From CBDCLY01 sp965218715 (GTDB lineage: Bacteria; Bacteroidota; Bacteroidia; Flavobacteriales_E; Vicingaceae), in NCBI GenBank assembly GCA_965218715.1, contig CBDCLY010000006.1:1-64000 (forward strand): a DNA stretch of 64,000 bases. Reading direction: 5' to 3'. Positions 24,421-32,857 of the stretch are shown one piece after another; position 1 is the first letter of the stretch, and each line of letters begins with the position of its first letter. The translations under genes were made by a program, and so were the position numbers. The notes beneath the pieces are model-generated. The model saw only the letters and a program-made list of their open reading frames with translations, was not told the DNA's origin and did not search any database.

Positions 24421-24699
24421 ATGATTTCATCCATGTTTAAAACCAGGAAGCCCAAGCAATTTAACTTTAACCCTCGGCATTACAATGAGGCAAAGGAAGA
24501 ATTAAACGAGCGGATTAAAGACATTAAATTGAATCATGATTCAGAAAATAATTCTAGCGAAATAAGACCAAGCATAGGTTTTAAAGGCCAATGGAAAACT
24601 CAGAGAAAGACAATTCCACAATTGAAACACAATCCTTACCGATTAATCTTAATCATGGGTGTTTTATTCATTATCGCCTATTATTTATTATTTCGTTGA
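24421..24699 (+). CDS. Small tail-anchored membrane protein (hypothetical)
   Basis: 92 residues. The N-terminal part is basic and soluble (FKTRKPKQFNFNPRHYNEAKEEL), and one hydrophobic segment at the C-terminus (about 74-91, LILIMGVLFIIAYYLLF) would anchor it. The RKPKQFN start is one I associate with a short conserved family found just upstream of mutL in flavobacteria. No catalytic motif is visible. The next gene is mutL, 81 bases on. Confidence 0.65.
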   Translation: MISSMFKTRKPKQFNFNPRHYNEAKEELNERIKDIKLNHDSENNSSEIRPSIGFKGQWKTQRKTIPQLKHNPYRLILIMGVLFIIAYYLLFR

Positions 24700-24780
24700 T
24701 ACAAGGGCGACTTAAGCATTTTTCCTATTTTGATTCCCTACTTTTGATGTCTCGAATTAACAGCAAAATTGCAGCCCACA

Positions 24781-26604
24781 ATGGCCAATAGAATAAATTT
24801 ATTACCCGATCAAGTCGCCAATCAAATAGCGGCCGGAGAAGTAGTTCAACGACCCTCGTCTGCTGTTAAAGAATTATTAGAAAATTCGATAGATGCCGGA
24901 GCAAAAAATCTGCAATTGATCATTAAGAATGCTGGAAAATCATTGATTCAAGTCATAGACGATGGATTTGGTATGAACCCTGAAGATGCTTTGAGTTGCC
25001 TTCAAAGGCATGCCACTTCTAAAATAAAAACAGCTGATGATTTATTCAAGATTAAAACAATGGGATTCAGAGGTGAGGCGATTCCTTCAATCGCTGCCAT
25101 CTCACAATTTGAATTGAAGACTAGATCGGAAGAAACTGAGCTAGGCAATCACATTAAGGTGGAAGGCAATGAGTTAAAAAGCAATGAATCTTGTGCTCAA
25201 AGTGTTGGAACACAAATTTTAGTGAAGAATCTTTTTTACAATGTTCCAGCAAGAAGAAATTTTCTCAAGAGCAATCCAGTTGAAACCAAACACATCATTG
25301 AAGAATTTGTAAGAGTTGCCCTCATTCATCCTGAGATTGAGATGAGCATGAGAAACGAACAGCAAATGGTTTACCAATTGCCAAAATCAAATTTCAAACA
25401 AAGAATAGTCAAGCTTTTTGGCGAAAAATACAATCAACGATTGGTTCCTGTAACGGAGCAAACTGCTATTGTGCAATTAAACGGATTCATAGGAAAACCA
25501 GAATTTGCAAGAAAAACCAGAGGAGAACAATACCTATTTGTCAATGGCAGATTCATCAAGAGCCCTTATTTAAATCATGCCATCAACAAAGCATATGAAG
25601 AGTTGATTCCTAATGATTTACATCCGAGTTATTTCTTGATGATGGAAATTGATCCGGCTAAAATTGATATCAATATCCACCCCACTAAGACAGAAGTTAA
25701 GTTTGAAGAGGAGCGATCAATCTATGCCATCATTAGAACAGCAGTGAGACAAGCCTTGGGAAAATTCAACATTGCCCCTAGTTTAGATTTTGAGCAAGAA
25801 CAATCCTTTAATGTTCCCATTTTGAAGTCTGGTGAAACGGTGGCTTCACCAAATATTATGGTAGATCAAAACTTCAATCCTTTTAAACACAAGGAATTTA
25901 GAAATTCAAGCCCAAGCTTTTCTCCTCCTAGAGAGAAACAAGCCATCCAGTCTAATTGGGAAAACCTTTACGAGGAGCCTGTTCAAAGTCAGATGGCTAC
26001 AAGTACTTCCATAGAGACAGAGAAAGAGCTTGTGCAATCCAATCTTGTTCAGGTGCATGGAAGGTATATTTTAAGTCAGCTAAAATCTGGTTTCATTTTA
26101 ATTGATCAACAACGTGCTCATGAACGGGTTTTAATTGAAGAGATAGGAAAACAGTTTGCCAATCAAGAATTGAGCAGTCAGCAATTGTTGTTTCCAGAAG
26201 AATTGACTTTTTCTGCTAGTGATTATGCATTATTGGATTCGATGTTGGATGATTTAGGAAAAATGGGATTCGATATTCGTTCATTTGGTAAAAATGCCCT
26301 CATCGTTGATGGAATTCCTAGTCAATCTGCAGAAAGCAATGCAAAAGTTCTAGTTGATGATCTTCTAGAAAACTTTAAGTTGCAAGAAGACCAATTGGCC
26401 AACAAACCAAAGATCAACCTCATTCGCTCATTGGCAAAGTCGATGCGAATGAAAAAAGGAACGAAAATGAATCCAATAGAAATGCAGAACTTATTGGATC
26501 AATTGTTTGCTTGTGAAATGCCCTATCATCTGCCAAATGGTTTGCCCATAGTGGTCAACTTTAATTTAGATGAGATCAATAAAAAATTCAAACGCTCAAA
26601 TTAG
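24781..26604 (+). CDS. mutL: DNA mismatch repair protein MutL
   Basis: 607 residues from ATG 24781 (a TTG at 24769 is in frame but lacks the family start ANRINLLPDQV). The N-terminal GHKL ATPase (about 1-330) has the motifs ELLENSIDAGA, DDGFGM and GFRGEA. A Pro/Ser-rich linker (about 340-410) leads to the C-terminal dimerisation and endonuclease region (about 410-607). There the metal-binding motif appears as DQQRAHERVLIEE rather than the textbook DQHA(x)2E(x)4E; the two Glu are in register but the His is displaced. MutL couples mismatch detection by MutS to strand removal. The first rhomboid gene starts on the next base. Confidence 0.95.
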   Translation: MANRINLLPDQVANQIAAGEVVQRPSSAVKELLENSIDAGAKNLQLIIKNAGKSLIQVIDDGFGMNPEDALSCLQRHATSKIKTADDLFKIKTMGFRGEAIPSIAAISQFELKTRSEETELGNHIKVEGNELKSNESCAQSVGTQILVKNLFYNVPARRNFLKSNPVETKHIIEEFVRVALIHPEIEMSMRNEQQMVYQLPKSNFKQRIVKLFGEKYNQRLVPVTEQTAIVQLNGFIGKPEFARKTRGEQYLFVNGRFIKSPYLNHAINKAYEELIPNDLHPSYFLMMEIDPAKIDINIHPTKTEVKFEEERSIYAIIRTAVRQALGKFNIAPSLDFEQEQSFNVPILKSGETVASPNIMVDQNFNPFKHKEFRNSSPSFSPPREKQAIQSNWENLYEEPVQSQMATSTSIETEKELVQSNLVQVHGRYILSQLKSGFILIDQQRAHERVLIEEIGKQFANQELSSQQLLFPEELTFSASDYALLDSMLDDLGKMGFDIRSFGKNALIVDGIPSQSAESNAKVLVDDLLENFKLQEDQLANKPKINLIRSLAKSMRMKKGTKMNPIEMQNLLDQLFACEMPYHLPNGLPIVVNFNLDEINKKFKRSN

Positions 26605-27333
26605 ATGACAATGTTGGATTTACCTAGAGTAGTTAAAAACCTTTTGATCATCAATGTATTGATGCTTTTAGCAACTTATGCTGCGGGCGGCTCTGGAATT
26701 GATTTAGGCAATTATTTAGGATTGCACCATTGGTCAAGCGAATTGTTTCGACCACATCAATTGCTCACCTATATGTTCATGCACGGTGGAATACAGCATC
26801 TGTTTTTTAACATGTTTGCACTTTGGATGTTTGGAAAAATTCTAGAACAGCTTTGGGGAGAAAAGCGCTTTTTAATTTATTATTTAATCACTGGAATTGG
26901 CGCGGGAGTAATTCAGTTGCTAGTTACGGAGTTGAGAATAATGAACCTAAGTGGGCAATTGGACCCCTTGTTGGTTCAGGAGATTTTTGCAGAGGGTTGG
27001 ACTTACTTACAACAAGGGCAAAACTATGTTGACCCAGTTGCGAGAGAGTTAAATGGTTTAATCAACATTTCAACTGTTGGAGCTTCAGGAGCCGTTTTTG
27101 GAATTTTGTTGGCTTTTGGAATGTTATTCCCTAACACAGAATTGATGCTATTGATTCCACCTATTCCCATCAAGGCCAAATATTTTGTTGCCATTTATGG
27201 AGTATTGGAATTGTATTTAGGGATATCGAATAATCCTGCTGACAACGTGGCACACTTTGCACATTTGGGCGGAATGTTGTTTGGTTTTATCTTGCTAAGA
27301 ATTTGGAAAAACCAGCAATTTAAACAATACTAA
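26605..27333 (+). CDS. Rhomboid family intramembrane serine protease 1
   Basis: 242 residues with six predicted membrane spans. The catalytic Ser is in GASGAVFG (about 154-161) and the catalytic His in AHFAHLGG near the C-terminus. The loop after span 1 has the conserved HGGIQHLFFNM (L1). Rhomboids cleave membrane proteins within the bilayer; the substrates here are unknown. It begins immediately after the mutL stop and ends one base before the second rhomboid, so all three genes should be co-transcribed. Confidence 0.92.
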   Translation: MTMLDLPRVVKNLLIINVLMLLATYAAGGSGIDLGNYLGLHHWSSELFRPHQLLTYMFMHGGIQHLFFNMFALWMFGKILEQLWGEKRFLIYYLITGIGAGVIQLLVTELRIMNLSGQLDPLLVQEIFAEGWTYLQQGQNYVDPVARELNGLINISTVGASGAVFGILLAFGMLFPNTELMLLIPPIPIKAKYFVAIYGVLELYLGISNNPADNVAHFAHLGGMLFGFILLRIWKNQQFKQY

Positions 27334-28224
27334 ATGGCCTATTATACCAGCGATCGATTTGATTTGAAATTCAGCAAGAATAGCATGCTGTTCAAGTTGA
27401 TTTACATCAATGCAGCCATTTATATTGGGATTAAAATCTTATCCCTTTTTTTCTGGCTAATGGCCTCTTCTATGGGGCCAGATCAATTCATGGGCAAATG
27501 GTTTGCTGTACCAGCGGCACTTGAAGTCCTCGTATTCCAAGCATGGGGACTTTTAACTTACATGTTTCTTCATTTGGACTTTTGGCACCTGTTCGCCAAT
27601 ATGTTTTGGTTGTATTACTTGGGACAATTATTTGTTCAATTCTTAGGAGAAAAGAAACTCTTGAGTTTATATCTAGTTGGTGGAATTGCAGGAGGCTTGC
27701 TTTACATAATTGCCTTTAATTTATTTCCTGTTTTTAAAGGCATTCTACCAGTTTCCAGAGCCTTGGGTGCGTCCGCGTCTGTAATGGCAATAGTGGTTGG
27801 TTTAGCTACTTATGCACCAAATTATGCCATCAGAATTGTTTTGATTGGTGATGTAAAACTAAAATACATTGCAATTTTTTCATTTGTAATGGACGTACTT
27901 AGTGTAAGTGGAACAAATTCAGGTGGACACATTGCTCACCTTGGCGGAGCTGCCTTAGGATATTATTTTGCCAAAGAATGGGGCAAAGGAAAAGACATCA
28001 CCGCATGGATTTATGTTCCAATCAATTTCATTGCTTCATTGTTTAAAAGCTCAAGCGCTTCTAAATTGAAAGTCAAGTACAAAAGCAAGAAGAAAAAGAG
28101 TAGCAAGAAATCTGACAATCAATCGGAAGTGGATGCCATTTTAGACAAAATCTCTAGATCTGGTTACGAAAGTTTGAGTAAATCAGAAAAGGAGACCTTG
28201 TTCAAAGCCTCCAATCAACCTTAA
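27334..28224 (+). CDS. Rhomboid family intramembrane serine protease 2
   Basis: 296 residues with six membrane spans and a cytoplasmic basic tail (about 240-296, with KYKSKKKKSSKKSDN). The L1 motif is FWHLFANMFWLY. The catalytic Ser lies in GASASVMAI and the His in GHIAHLGGAALGY. It is more divergent than the first copy and starts on the base after it. The Lys-rich tail is not part of the protease fold and may bind a partner or lipid. Confidence 0.9.
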   Translation: MAYYTSDRFDLKFSKNSMLFKLIYINAAIYIGIKILSLFFWLMASSMGPDQFMGKWFAVPAALEVLVFQAWGLLTYMFLHLDFWHLFANMFWLYYLGQLFVQFLGEKKLLSLYLVGGIAGGLLYIIAFNLFPVFKGILPVSRALGASASVMAIVVGLATYAPNYAIRIVLIGDVKLKYIAIFSFVMDVLSVSGTNSGGHIAHLGGAALGYYFAKEWGKGKDITAWIYVPINFIASLFKSSSASKLKVKYKSKKKKSSKKSDNQSEVDAILDKISRSGYESLSKSEKETLFKASNQP

Positions 28225-28964
28225 TTCTTGTCATCAGACTTAGGCGGTTCAGGAACAATTTGATAATTGATTTGAATGGGGTCTGAGGATTGACGAAATT
28301 GTGGTATTTCTTCAACTGGGCATTCTGGATCAATTACATTACAATCTTCTGTTGTTTCTTCTTCATCTTCAGGATACAGATCCCAGGAATATAATTTTCT
28401 TTTAGGACCCTTCTTCCGATAGAAAACTGCCAAAACTAATCCTAAGAACAATCCCCAGAAATGCCCTTCCCAAGACATGCCTTTGTCCCAGGGTAAAATC
28501 CCCCAAACGAGGCTACCATAAAGAAAGGCCACCAAAAATGAGATGGCAATGAGGTGAGTGTTTTTTCGAATAAAACCACTGATGAAGAGAAAACCAAAAA
28601 GTGAATAAACCACTCCACTCGCTCCAATGTGATAAGAAGTTCTGGCTGAAATCCAGGTATACAATCCTGCTAAAAGATAAGACCAGAAGATGAGTCGAAA
28701 TGCAATCGAACGGTAAAAATAGAACAGGGCGGTTCCAAGAATAAGCAAAGGAATTGAATTGTTGACCAAGTGATTCAGGCTACCATGGATCCACGGAGAG
28801 AATAAAATTCCTCTTAAGCCTATTAAATCTCTAGGTAAAATTCCCCAAGAAACAAAAGAAAGGTCGAAATACACTTCCATGCCTTTAACAAGCCACAATC
28901 CTGCAACAAAGACGAGGGGATAAAAAATACTAAAGGCAATTTTTCTTTTTTCAAATGCTTCCAT
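28221..28964 (-). CDS. Rhomboid family intramembrane serine protease 3
   Basis: About 247 residues from the ATG ending at 28964 (a TTG one codon upstream is possible). Six spans are followed by an acidic tail (about 195-247). Catalytic Ser is in HIGASGVVYS and the His in EGHFWGLFLG. It faces the other two rhomboids tail to tail and overlaps the second by four bases. Three rhomboid genes within 2.4 kb is unusual in my experience. Confidence 0.88.
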   Translation of the reverse strand: MEAFEKRKIAFSIFYPLVFVAGLWLVKGMEVYFDLSFVSWGILPRDLIGLRGILFSPWIHGSLNHLVNNSIPLLILGTALFYFYRSIAFRLIFWSYLLAGLYTWISARTSYHIGASGVVYSLFGFLFISGFIRKNTHLIAISFLVAFLYGSLVWGILPWDKGMSWEGHFWGLFLGLVLAVFYRKKGPKRKLYSWDLYPEDEEETTEDCNVIDPECPVEEIPQFRQSSDPIQINYQIVPEPPKSDDKN

Positions 28965-29058
28965 CAATTCTTAAAATTATGTTAAAAAATTACCGTACAA
29001 ACATTTAACCATTGACAAATCGGCAGAATTTCCTAAATTCACTGCACAATTAGAAATC

Positions 29059-29349
29059 ATGAAAAAAACCATTCTACTCTCTTTTCTTGTTGGCGGACTG
29101 TATGTTTCAGCATTAGCTGGTGTGCATGAAAACAATAAAGCACATAACAACCCTGAAACTGATCAGGAAAATAAAATAAGTAAGAAACAACAGAAGTATG
29201 ATTTCAGTCTGTTTAAATTCATTTCTCCCACTAAACAAACCAAGAAGGATACCGTTGATCACAAAAAGAAGCCAGTTATAGAAAAGCGAAAAGAGGAAAT
29301 TACTTATGAAAAACCACGAGATTTCTTAAGGTTTTCATACGCTTCTTGA
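29059..29349 (+). CDS. Small secreted basic protein (hypothetical)
   Basis: 96 residues. A signal peptide (about 1-20, ending ALAG) precedes a Lys/Glu/Asp-rich, probably disordered body with no Cys. I do not recognise it. Its last 46 bases overlap the end of the DnaJ-domain gene on the other strand, so its C-terminus is constrained or may be spurious. Confidence 0.5.
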   Translation: MKKTILLSFLVGGLYVSALAGVHENNKAHNNPETDQENKISKKQQKYDFSLFKFISPTKQTKKDTVDHKKKPVIEKRKEEITYEKPRDFLRFSYAS

Positions 29350-30062
29350 ACCTTTCTAAATTTTTCCTCGGCCTGATCCATTACCTCTTCACCCAATGAT
29401 GCCACCTTATCTGGATGGTACTTCTTGGCCATTTTACGGTACGCTTTCTTAATTTCATCATCACTTGCATCTGGAGTTATTTCTAAGATCTTATAATCTC
29501 CCCCAGTTTCGCGAATAAACATGGCCTTAATTGAATCAAAATCATCTTGATTAATTCCTAGAGATCTAGAAATTCTATTGATTTCTGAGACCTCATTATT
29601 GCTAATCTCTCCATCTGCCTGAGCAATTCCAAAAAGGTAATGAAGCAATTGAAGGCGACTTGCATATTGCATTTGATAGCGAATGCTATGGCCAATAGTT
29701 CTAATGTCGATGGGCTGTGATAGCAATTCTTTTAATGCTTGCATTTGTCTTCTTGTCTTTTCAGCTCCAAATTGTTTGGTATAAAAAGCCCTAACATAAT
29801 TGAGTTCCGACTTCAATACCTTTCCATCTGCTTTCATTACAACCGCAGTAAGCACCAATAAACTGGATGCAAAATCACCAGTATTTGTTCTTTGATATGC
29901 CTGTTGGGCGGTATATCCTCTAGTTTTAGTAAACCGTTCATCCCATTCTACACCTGATCTTTTGTCAAACATAGAACCGATAATAAAACCGAGAAACGCG
30001 CCCACATAACCTAAAACAGAGAAACCAATCATGGCTCCTATCCACTTAATCCAACCTTTCAT
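29304..30062 (-). CDS. DjlA-like TerB/DnaJ membrane protein
   Basis: 252 residues. An N-terminal membrane hairpin (about 5-30, Gly-rich) precedes a TerB-like helical domain (about 60-170). The C-terminal J domain (about 185-245) carries the HPD motif in KKYHPDKVASLG. This is the DjlA layout: a membrane-anchored J protein that presents substrates to DnaK at the inner membrane. It overlaps the secreted small protein gene tail to tail. Confidence 0.88.
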   Translation of the reverse strand: MKGWIKWIGAMIGFSVLGYVGAFLGFIIGSMFDKRSGVEWDERFTKTRGYTAQQAYQRTNTGDFASSLLVLTAVVMKADGKVLKSELNYVRAFYTKQFGAEKTRRQMQALKELLSQPIDIRTIGHSIRYQMQYASRLQLLHYLFGIAQADGEISNNEVSEINRISRSLGINQDDFDSIKAMFIRETGGDYKILEITPDASDDEIKKAYRKMAKKYHPDKVASLGEEVMDQAEEKFRKVQEAYENLKKSRGFS

Positions 30063-30162
30063 TCAATATTGTTTTGAAGAAAATAAAATTAAACATACTC
30101 TTGAGCAATGTTAATTCTTCAATAGAGTTTTTATAGTTCGAATTAAGTATTAATTTTGCCTT

Positions 30163-30600
30163 TTGGAATTACTTAGACTTTTACCTTCATTTCCAATAAT
30201 TCCGCCTCCAATTAAGAGTGGTTCTACTTACTACTTTAAAACGGATGCTGGTATTGAATACGAAGTACGATTTGGAAGAAAACAAAACAACATTTTGAAC
30301 ACTTCCATCGTCTTTGGAGTATTGAATGAAGAATTTGATGGTGAAGAATATAGTTTGACCAATAAGTTTGAGGTTTTTAGAGTGATGGCAACCATAGTGG
30401 AAATTGTTCGTATGTATATGCGACTTCATCCAAAAATTAATTGTTTTGAATTCACCGGAGAACCAACAGACAAAAAAATGGATAAAGAAGGAAGGATACG
30501 TCTTTCTTTATACAACCGATACCTTAAAACGGTATTTGATGAAAGTTGGGAGATTAATCAATTGAACAATAAAACAATTGTATCCAAAAAACGTTTTTAA
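30163..30600 (+). CDS. Conserved hypothetical protein
   Basis: About 145 residues counting from a TTG at 30163; there is no good upstream ATG, and the first in-frame ATG is deep in the protein. The middle is alternating beta and helix (TYYFKTDAGIEYEVRFGRKQ, then KFEVFRVMATIVEIVRMYM), with no signal peptide. The look is of a small soluble conserved protein without a named domain. The box TAATTTTG at 30151-30158 lies just four bases upstream of the TTG, so the message may have almost no 5' leader if that start is right. rpoD follows. Confidence 0.55.
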   Translation: MELLRLLPSFPIIPPPIKSGSTYYFKTDAGIEYEVRFGRKQNNILNTSIVFGVLNEEFDGEEYSLTNKFEVFRVMATIVEIVRMYMRLHPKINCFEFTGEPTDKKMDKEGRIRLSLYNRYLKTVFDESWEINQLNNKTIVSKKRF

Positions 30601-30647
30601 ACTGATCATTAATTTCGGCTTGGCCGTAAAAAAGATAGAAATATAAA

Positions 30648-31512
30648 ATGAGACAACTCAAGATTAGTCAGCAAATTACCAAGAGAGAGAGTAAATCTTT
30701 AGAGAAATATCTTCAAGATGTTTCCAAAGAGGAGATGATTACTGCTGAAGAAGAGGTGGAATTAGCCATTAAGATCCAAAGTGGAGATGAAAGGGCTTTG
30801 AACCGTTTGGTTAGAGCCAATTTGCGTTTTGTTATTTCAGTGGCAAAACAATATCAAAATACTGGTCTTACTCTAGAAGATTTAATTAATGAAGGAAACC
30901 TTGGATTAATTGAAGCTGCAAAAACGGTACGACCATACCAAGGGGTTTAAATTTATCTCTTATGCTGTTTGGTGGATTCGTCAGAGTATCTTAAAGGCTG
31001 CTGCTGATAATTCAAGAACCATTCGTTTACCACATAACCGTTTAGGTGAGATTCAGAAAATTAGCAAAGCAAGTAATGAATTCGAACAAAAGAATGAAAG
31101 AACACCAACTGCTGATGAATTAAGCGACCTAACAGAAATGGATGTTGCTAAGGTAGAAATGTCTTTGAAGATGTCTAAAAAGCAGGTTTCAATTGATGCT
31201 CCTATGAGCAACGATGACGACAACAACAGCTTGGTTAGTGTACTTGAAAATTCTGATACTCCTGATCCTTCTGATTCTTTATTGCAGGAATCATTATCCC
31301 AAGATTTAGAAAGAACGCTTTCTTACTTAAAAGGAATGGAAGCTGAAGTGATTCGTTTATTCTACGGTTTAGGTGGAACAAGTGAAATGACCTTAGAAGA
31401 AATTGGTAACACTTTTGGTTTAACAAGAGAAAGAATAAGACAAATTAAGGAACGCGGACTTAGAAGACTAAGGCGAGTTTCTGCACAAACAAATTTGCAA
31501 ACTTATCTATAA
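30648..31512 (+). CDS. rpoD: Primary sigma factor RpoD, one-base frameshift
   Basis: Two overlapping frames (30648-30950 and 30910-31512) together give the whole short Bacteroidota RpoD of about 287 residues, lacking region 1.1. Visible parts are region 1.2 (KYLQDVSKEEMITAEEEVEL), 2.1-2.4 (RFVISVAKQYQ, NEGNLGLIEAA, FKFISYAVWWIRQSI), 3 and 4 (TLEEIGNTFGLTRERIRQIK). The 865 bases equal 288 codons plus one. The extra base is an A in the run at about 30918-30922: one A fewer restores A-A-K-R-Y-D-H-T-K-G-F-K-F. RpoD is the housekeeping sigma factor and normally essential, so a consensus error is the simplest reading. A terminator follows three bases after the stop. Confidence 0.92.
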
Positions 31513-31515
31513 CCT

Positions 31516-31542
31516 AAAGGCCTGCTTAGCAGGCCTTTTTTT
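31516..31542 (+). terminator. rpoD terminator abutting the next start codon
   Basis: A ten-base perfect stem (AAAGGCCTGC at 31516-31525 with GCAGGCCTTT at 31529-31538), a three-base loop and T-run to 31542. The ATG of the next gene is at 31543, directly after the T-run. Confidence 0.9.
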
Positions 31543-32655
31543 ATGAGCTATACTCCACTAAAAGATCAAATCACCCAAGAGTTTCTTCAGCCATTTATTT
31601 TGGTTTGGCAGAAAAACGATAGTGATTTTAATGCCACCCAGTTTGTTAAGGAGGTATTCAATAAAAATTGGGGCAATTTAGAATTAAAGGAGAGGCAACA
31701 TCATTTAGCGAATTGCTGCCATACTCACTTAAAAAGACCATTCCCCGAAGCCATCAATTTCTTAATTCTATTGTTGAGGCAATTGGATGAAAAAGAAGAA
31801 CTTGTTGGAAGGTTCGAATACTTTTTTATTCCAGATTACATTTTATTGTTTGGTCTAAAAGATTTTCAAGCATCGCTAGATGCCATGAAGAAACTAACCA
31901 AATATGTGACCTGTGAATTTGCAGTGAGGCCATTCCTTATAGAGAACCAAACAAAGTGCTTAGCGTTTTTAGACGAATGTGCTAATGATCAGCATCAAAA
32001 TGTGCGAAGGTTTGCATCGGAGGCTTGTCGGCCTTTATTGCCTTGGGGACAAAAATTACATGCATTAGTTGGCAATCCTAAACCCATATTCTCTATTCTG
32101 AATCAGTTGATGGAAGACAAGGCGGTATTTGTTCAGAAAAGTGTAGCCAATAATTTAAATGACATCACTAAATCTCACCCAGATTTGGTCTTAGAATTTT
32201 GCAAAAAGTGGTTTGGAAAATCCTCATCTGTCAACTGGATTATCAAACATGCATGTAGAACTTTATTGAAAAATGGAAATGCTTCAGCACTATCCTTATT
32301 CGACTACGCAGATTCTAAGGATTTAGTTATTGAGGAATTTAAAGTCCTGGACAACAATGTGCAGTTTGGAAATGCATTAAATTTTCAATTTCGAATCAGC
32401 AATCATTCTGGAAAAACAGCTAAAACTAGATTAGAATATTGTCTTTATTTTCTTAGGAAAAATGGACAAGTAAATCGTAAGGTTTTTAAGCTAAGTGAAA
32501 AGAGCTTATCTTCTGGAGAGTCGATATTAATTAAGAAAAAGCATTCCATTCAAGAAATCTCCACCAGAACTTATTACCCAGGTGAACAACAATTAAGCAT
32601 CCAAATCAATGGTGAAGAAAAAGTCAGGTGTAGTTTTATTCTAGTAATGAAATAG
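31543..32655 (+). CDS. AlkC-like DNA alkylation repair glycosylase
   Basis: 370 residues. The N-terminal HEAT-like helical domain (about 1-260) has the AlkC segments EFAVRPFL, NVRRFASEACRPLLPWG and FVQKSVANNLNDITKSHPD. The C-terminal 110 residues (about 265-370) form an Ig-like beta domain, a fusion known in one AlkC subgroup. AlkC removes cationic alkylated bases such as 3-methyladenine from DNA. The ATG is directly behind the rpoD terminator, so its level probably depends on read-through, or its own promoter lies within the end of rpoD. Confidence 0.85.
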   Translation: MSYTPLKDQITQEFLQPFILVWQKNDSDFNATQFVKEVFNKNWGNLELKERQHHLANCCHTHLKRPFPEAINFLILLLRQLDEKEELVGRFEYFFIPDYILLFGLKDFQASLDAMKKLTKYVTCEFAVRPFLIENQTKCLAFLDECANDQHQNVRRFASEACRPLLPWGQKLHALVGNPKPIFSILNQLMEDKAVFVQKSVANNLNDITKSHPDLVLEFCKKWFGKSSSVNWIIKHACRTLLKNGNASALSLFDYADSKDLVIEEFKVLDNNVQFGNALNFQFRISNHSGKTAKTRLEYCLYFLRKNGQVNRKVFKLSEKSLSSGESILIKKKHSIQEISTRTYYPGEQQLSIQINGEEKVRCSFILVMK

Positions 32656-32683
32656 TGTATACTTGTGCTGAATCAATATAATA

Positions 32684-32857
32684 ATGAATAAAAATCAACG
32701 ACTACTAGGCTTCTTTTCTTCAATGCTCATCACCTTTGGGATAACAGGGCTAAACATGGAAGAAATTGCATTTCAACACAATCAACTTCCCTATATTGCG
32801 ATTGGCTTAGGAGTAATTCTACTCATCATTTTCTTTTGGAGCAAATTCAGAAATTAA
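32684..32857 (+). CDS. Small two-span membrane protein
   Basis: 57 residues from ATG 32684: NKNQRLLGFFSSMLITFGIT, then a polar turn with Glu/Asn/Gln, then a second hydrophobic segment AIGLGVILLIIFFW and a Lys/Arg end. The two spans and the positively charged ends suggest an inner-membrane hairpin. I do not recognise it. It follows the AlkC-like gene by 28 bases and overlaps the serine hydrolase gene on the other strand by four bases. Confidence 0.5.
   Translation: MNKNQRLLGFFSSMLITFGITGLNMEEIAFQHNQLPYIAIGLGVILLIIFFWSKFRN

Noticed and set aside
30900..30960. Programmed ribosomal frameshift in rpoD
   Set aside because: No known rpoD uses one, the required shift is +1, the usual slippery heptamer and downstream structure are not evident, and an extra base in an A-run is simpler. 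Kept only as a remote option.
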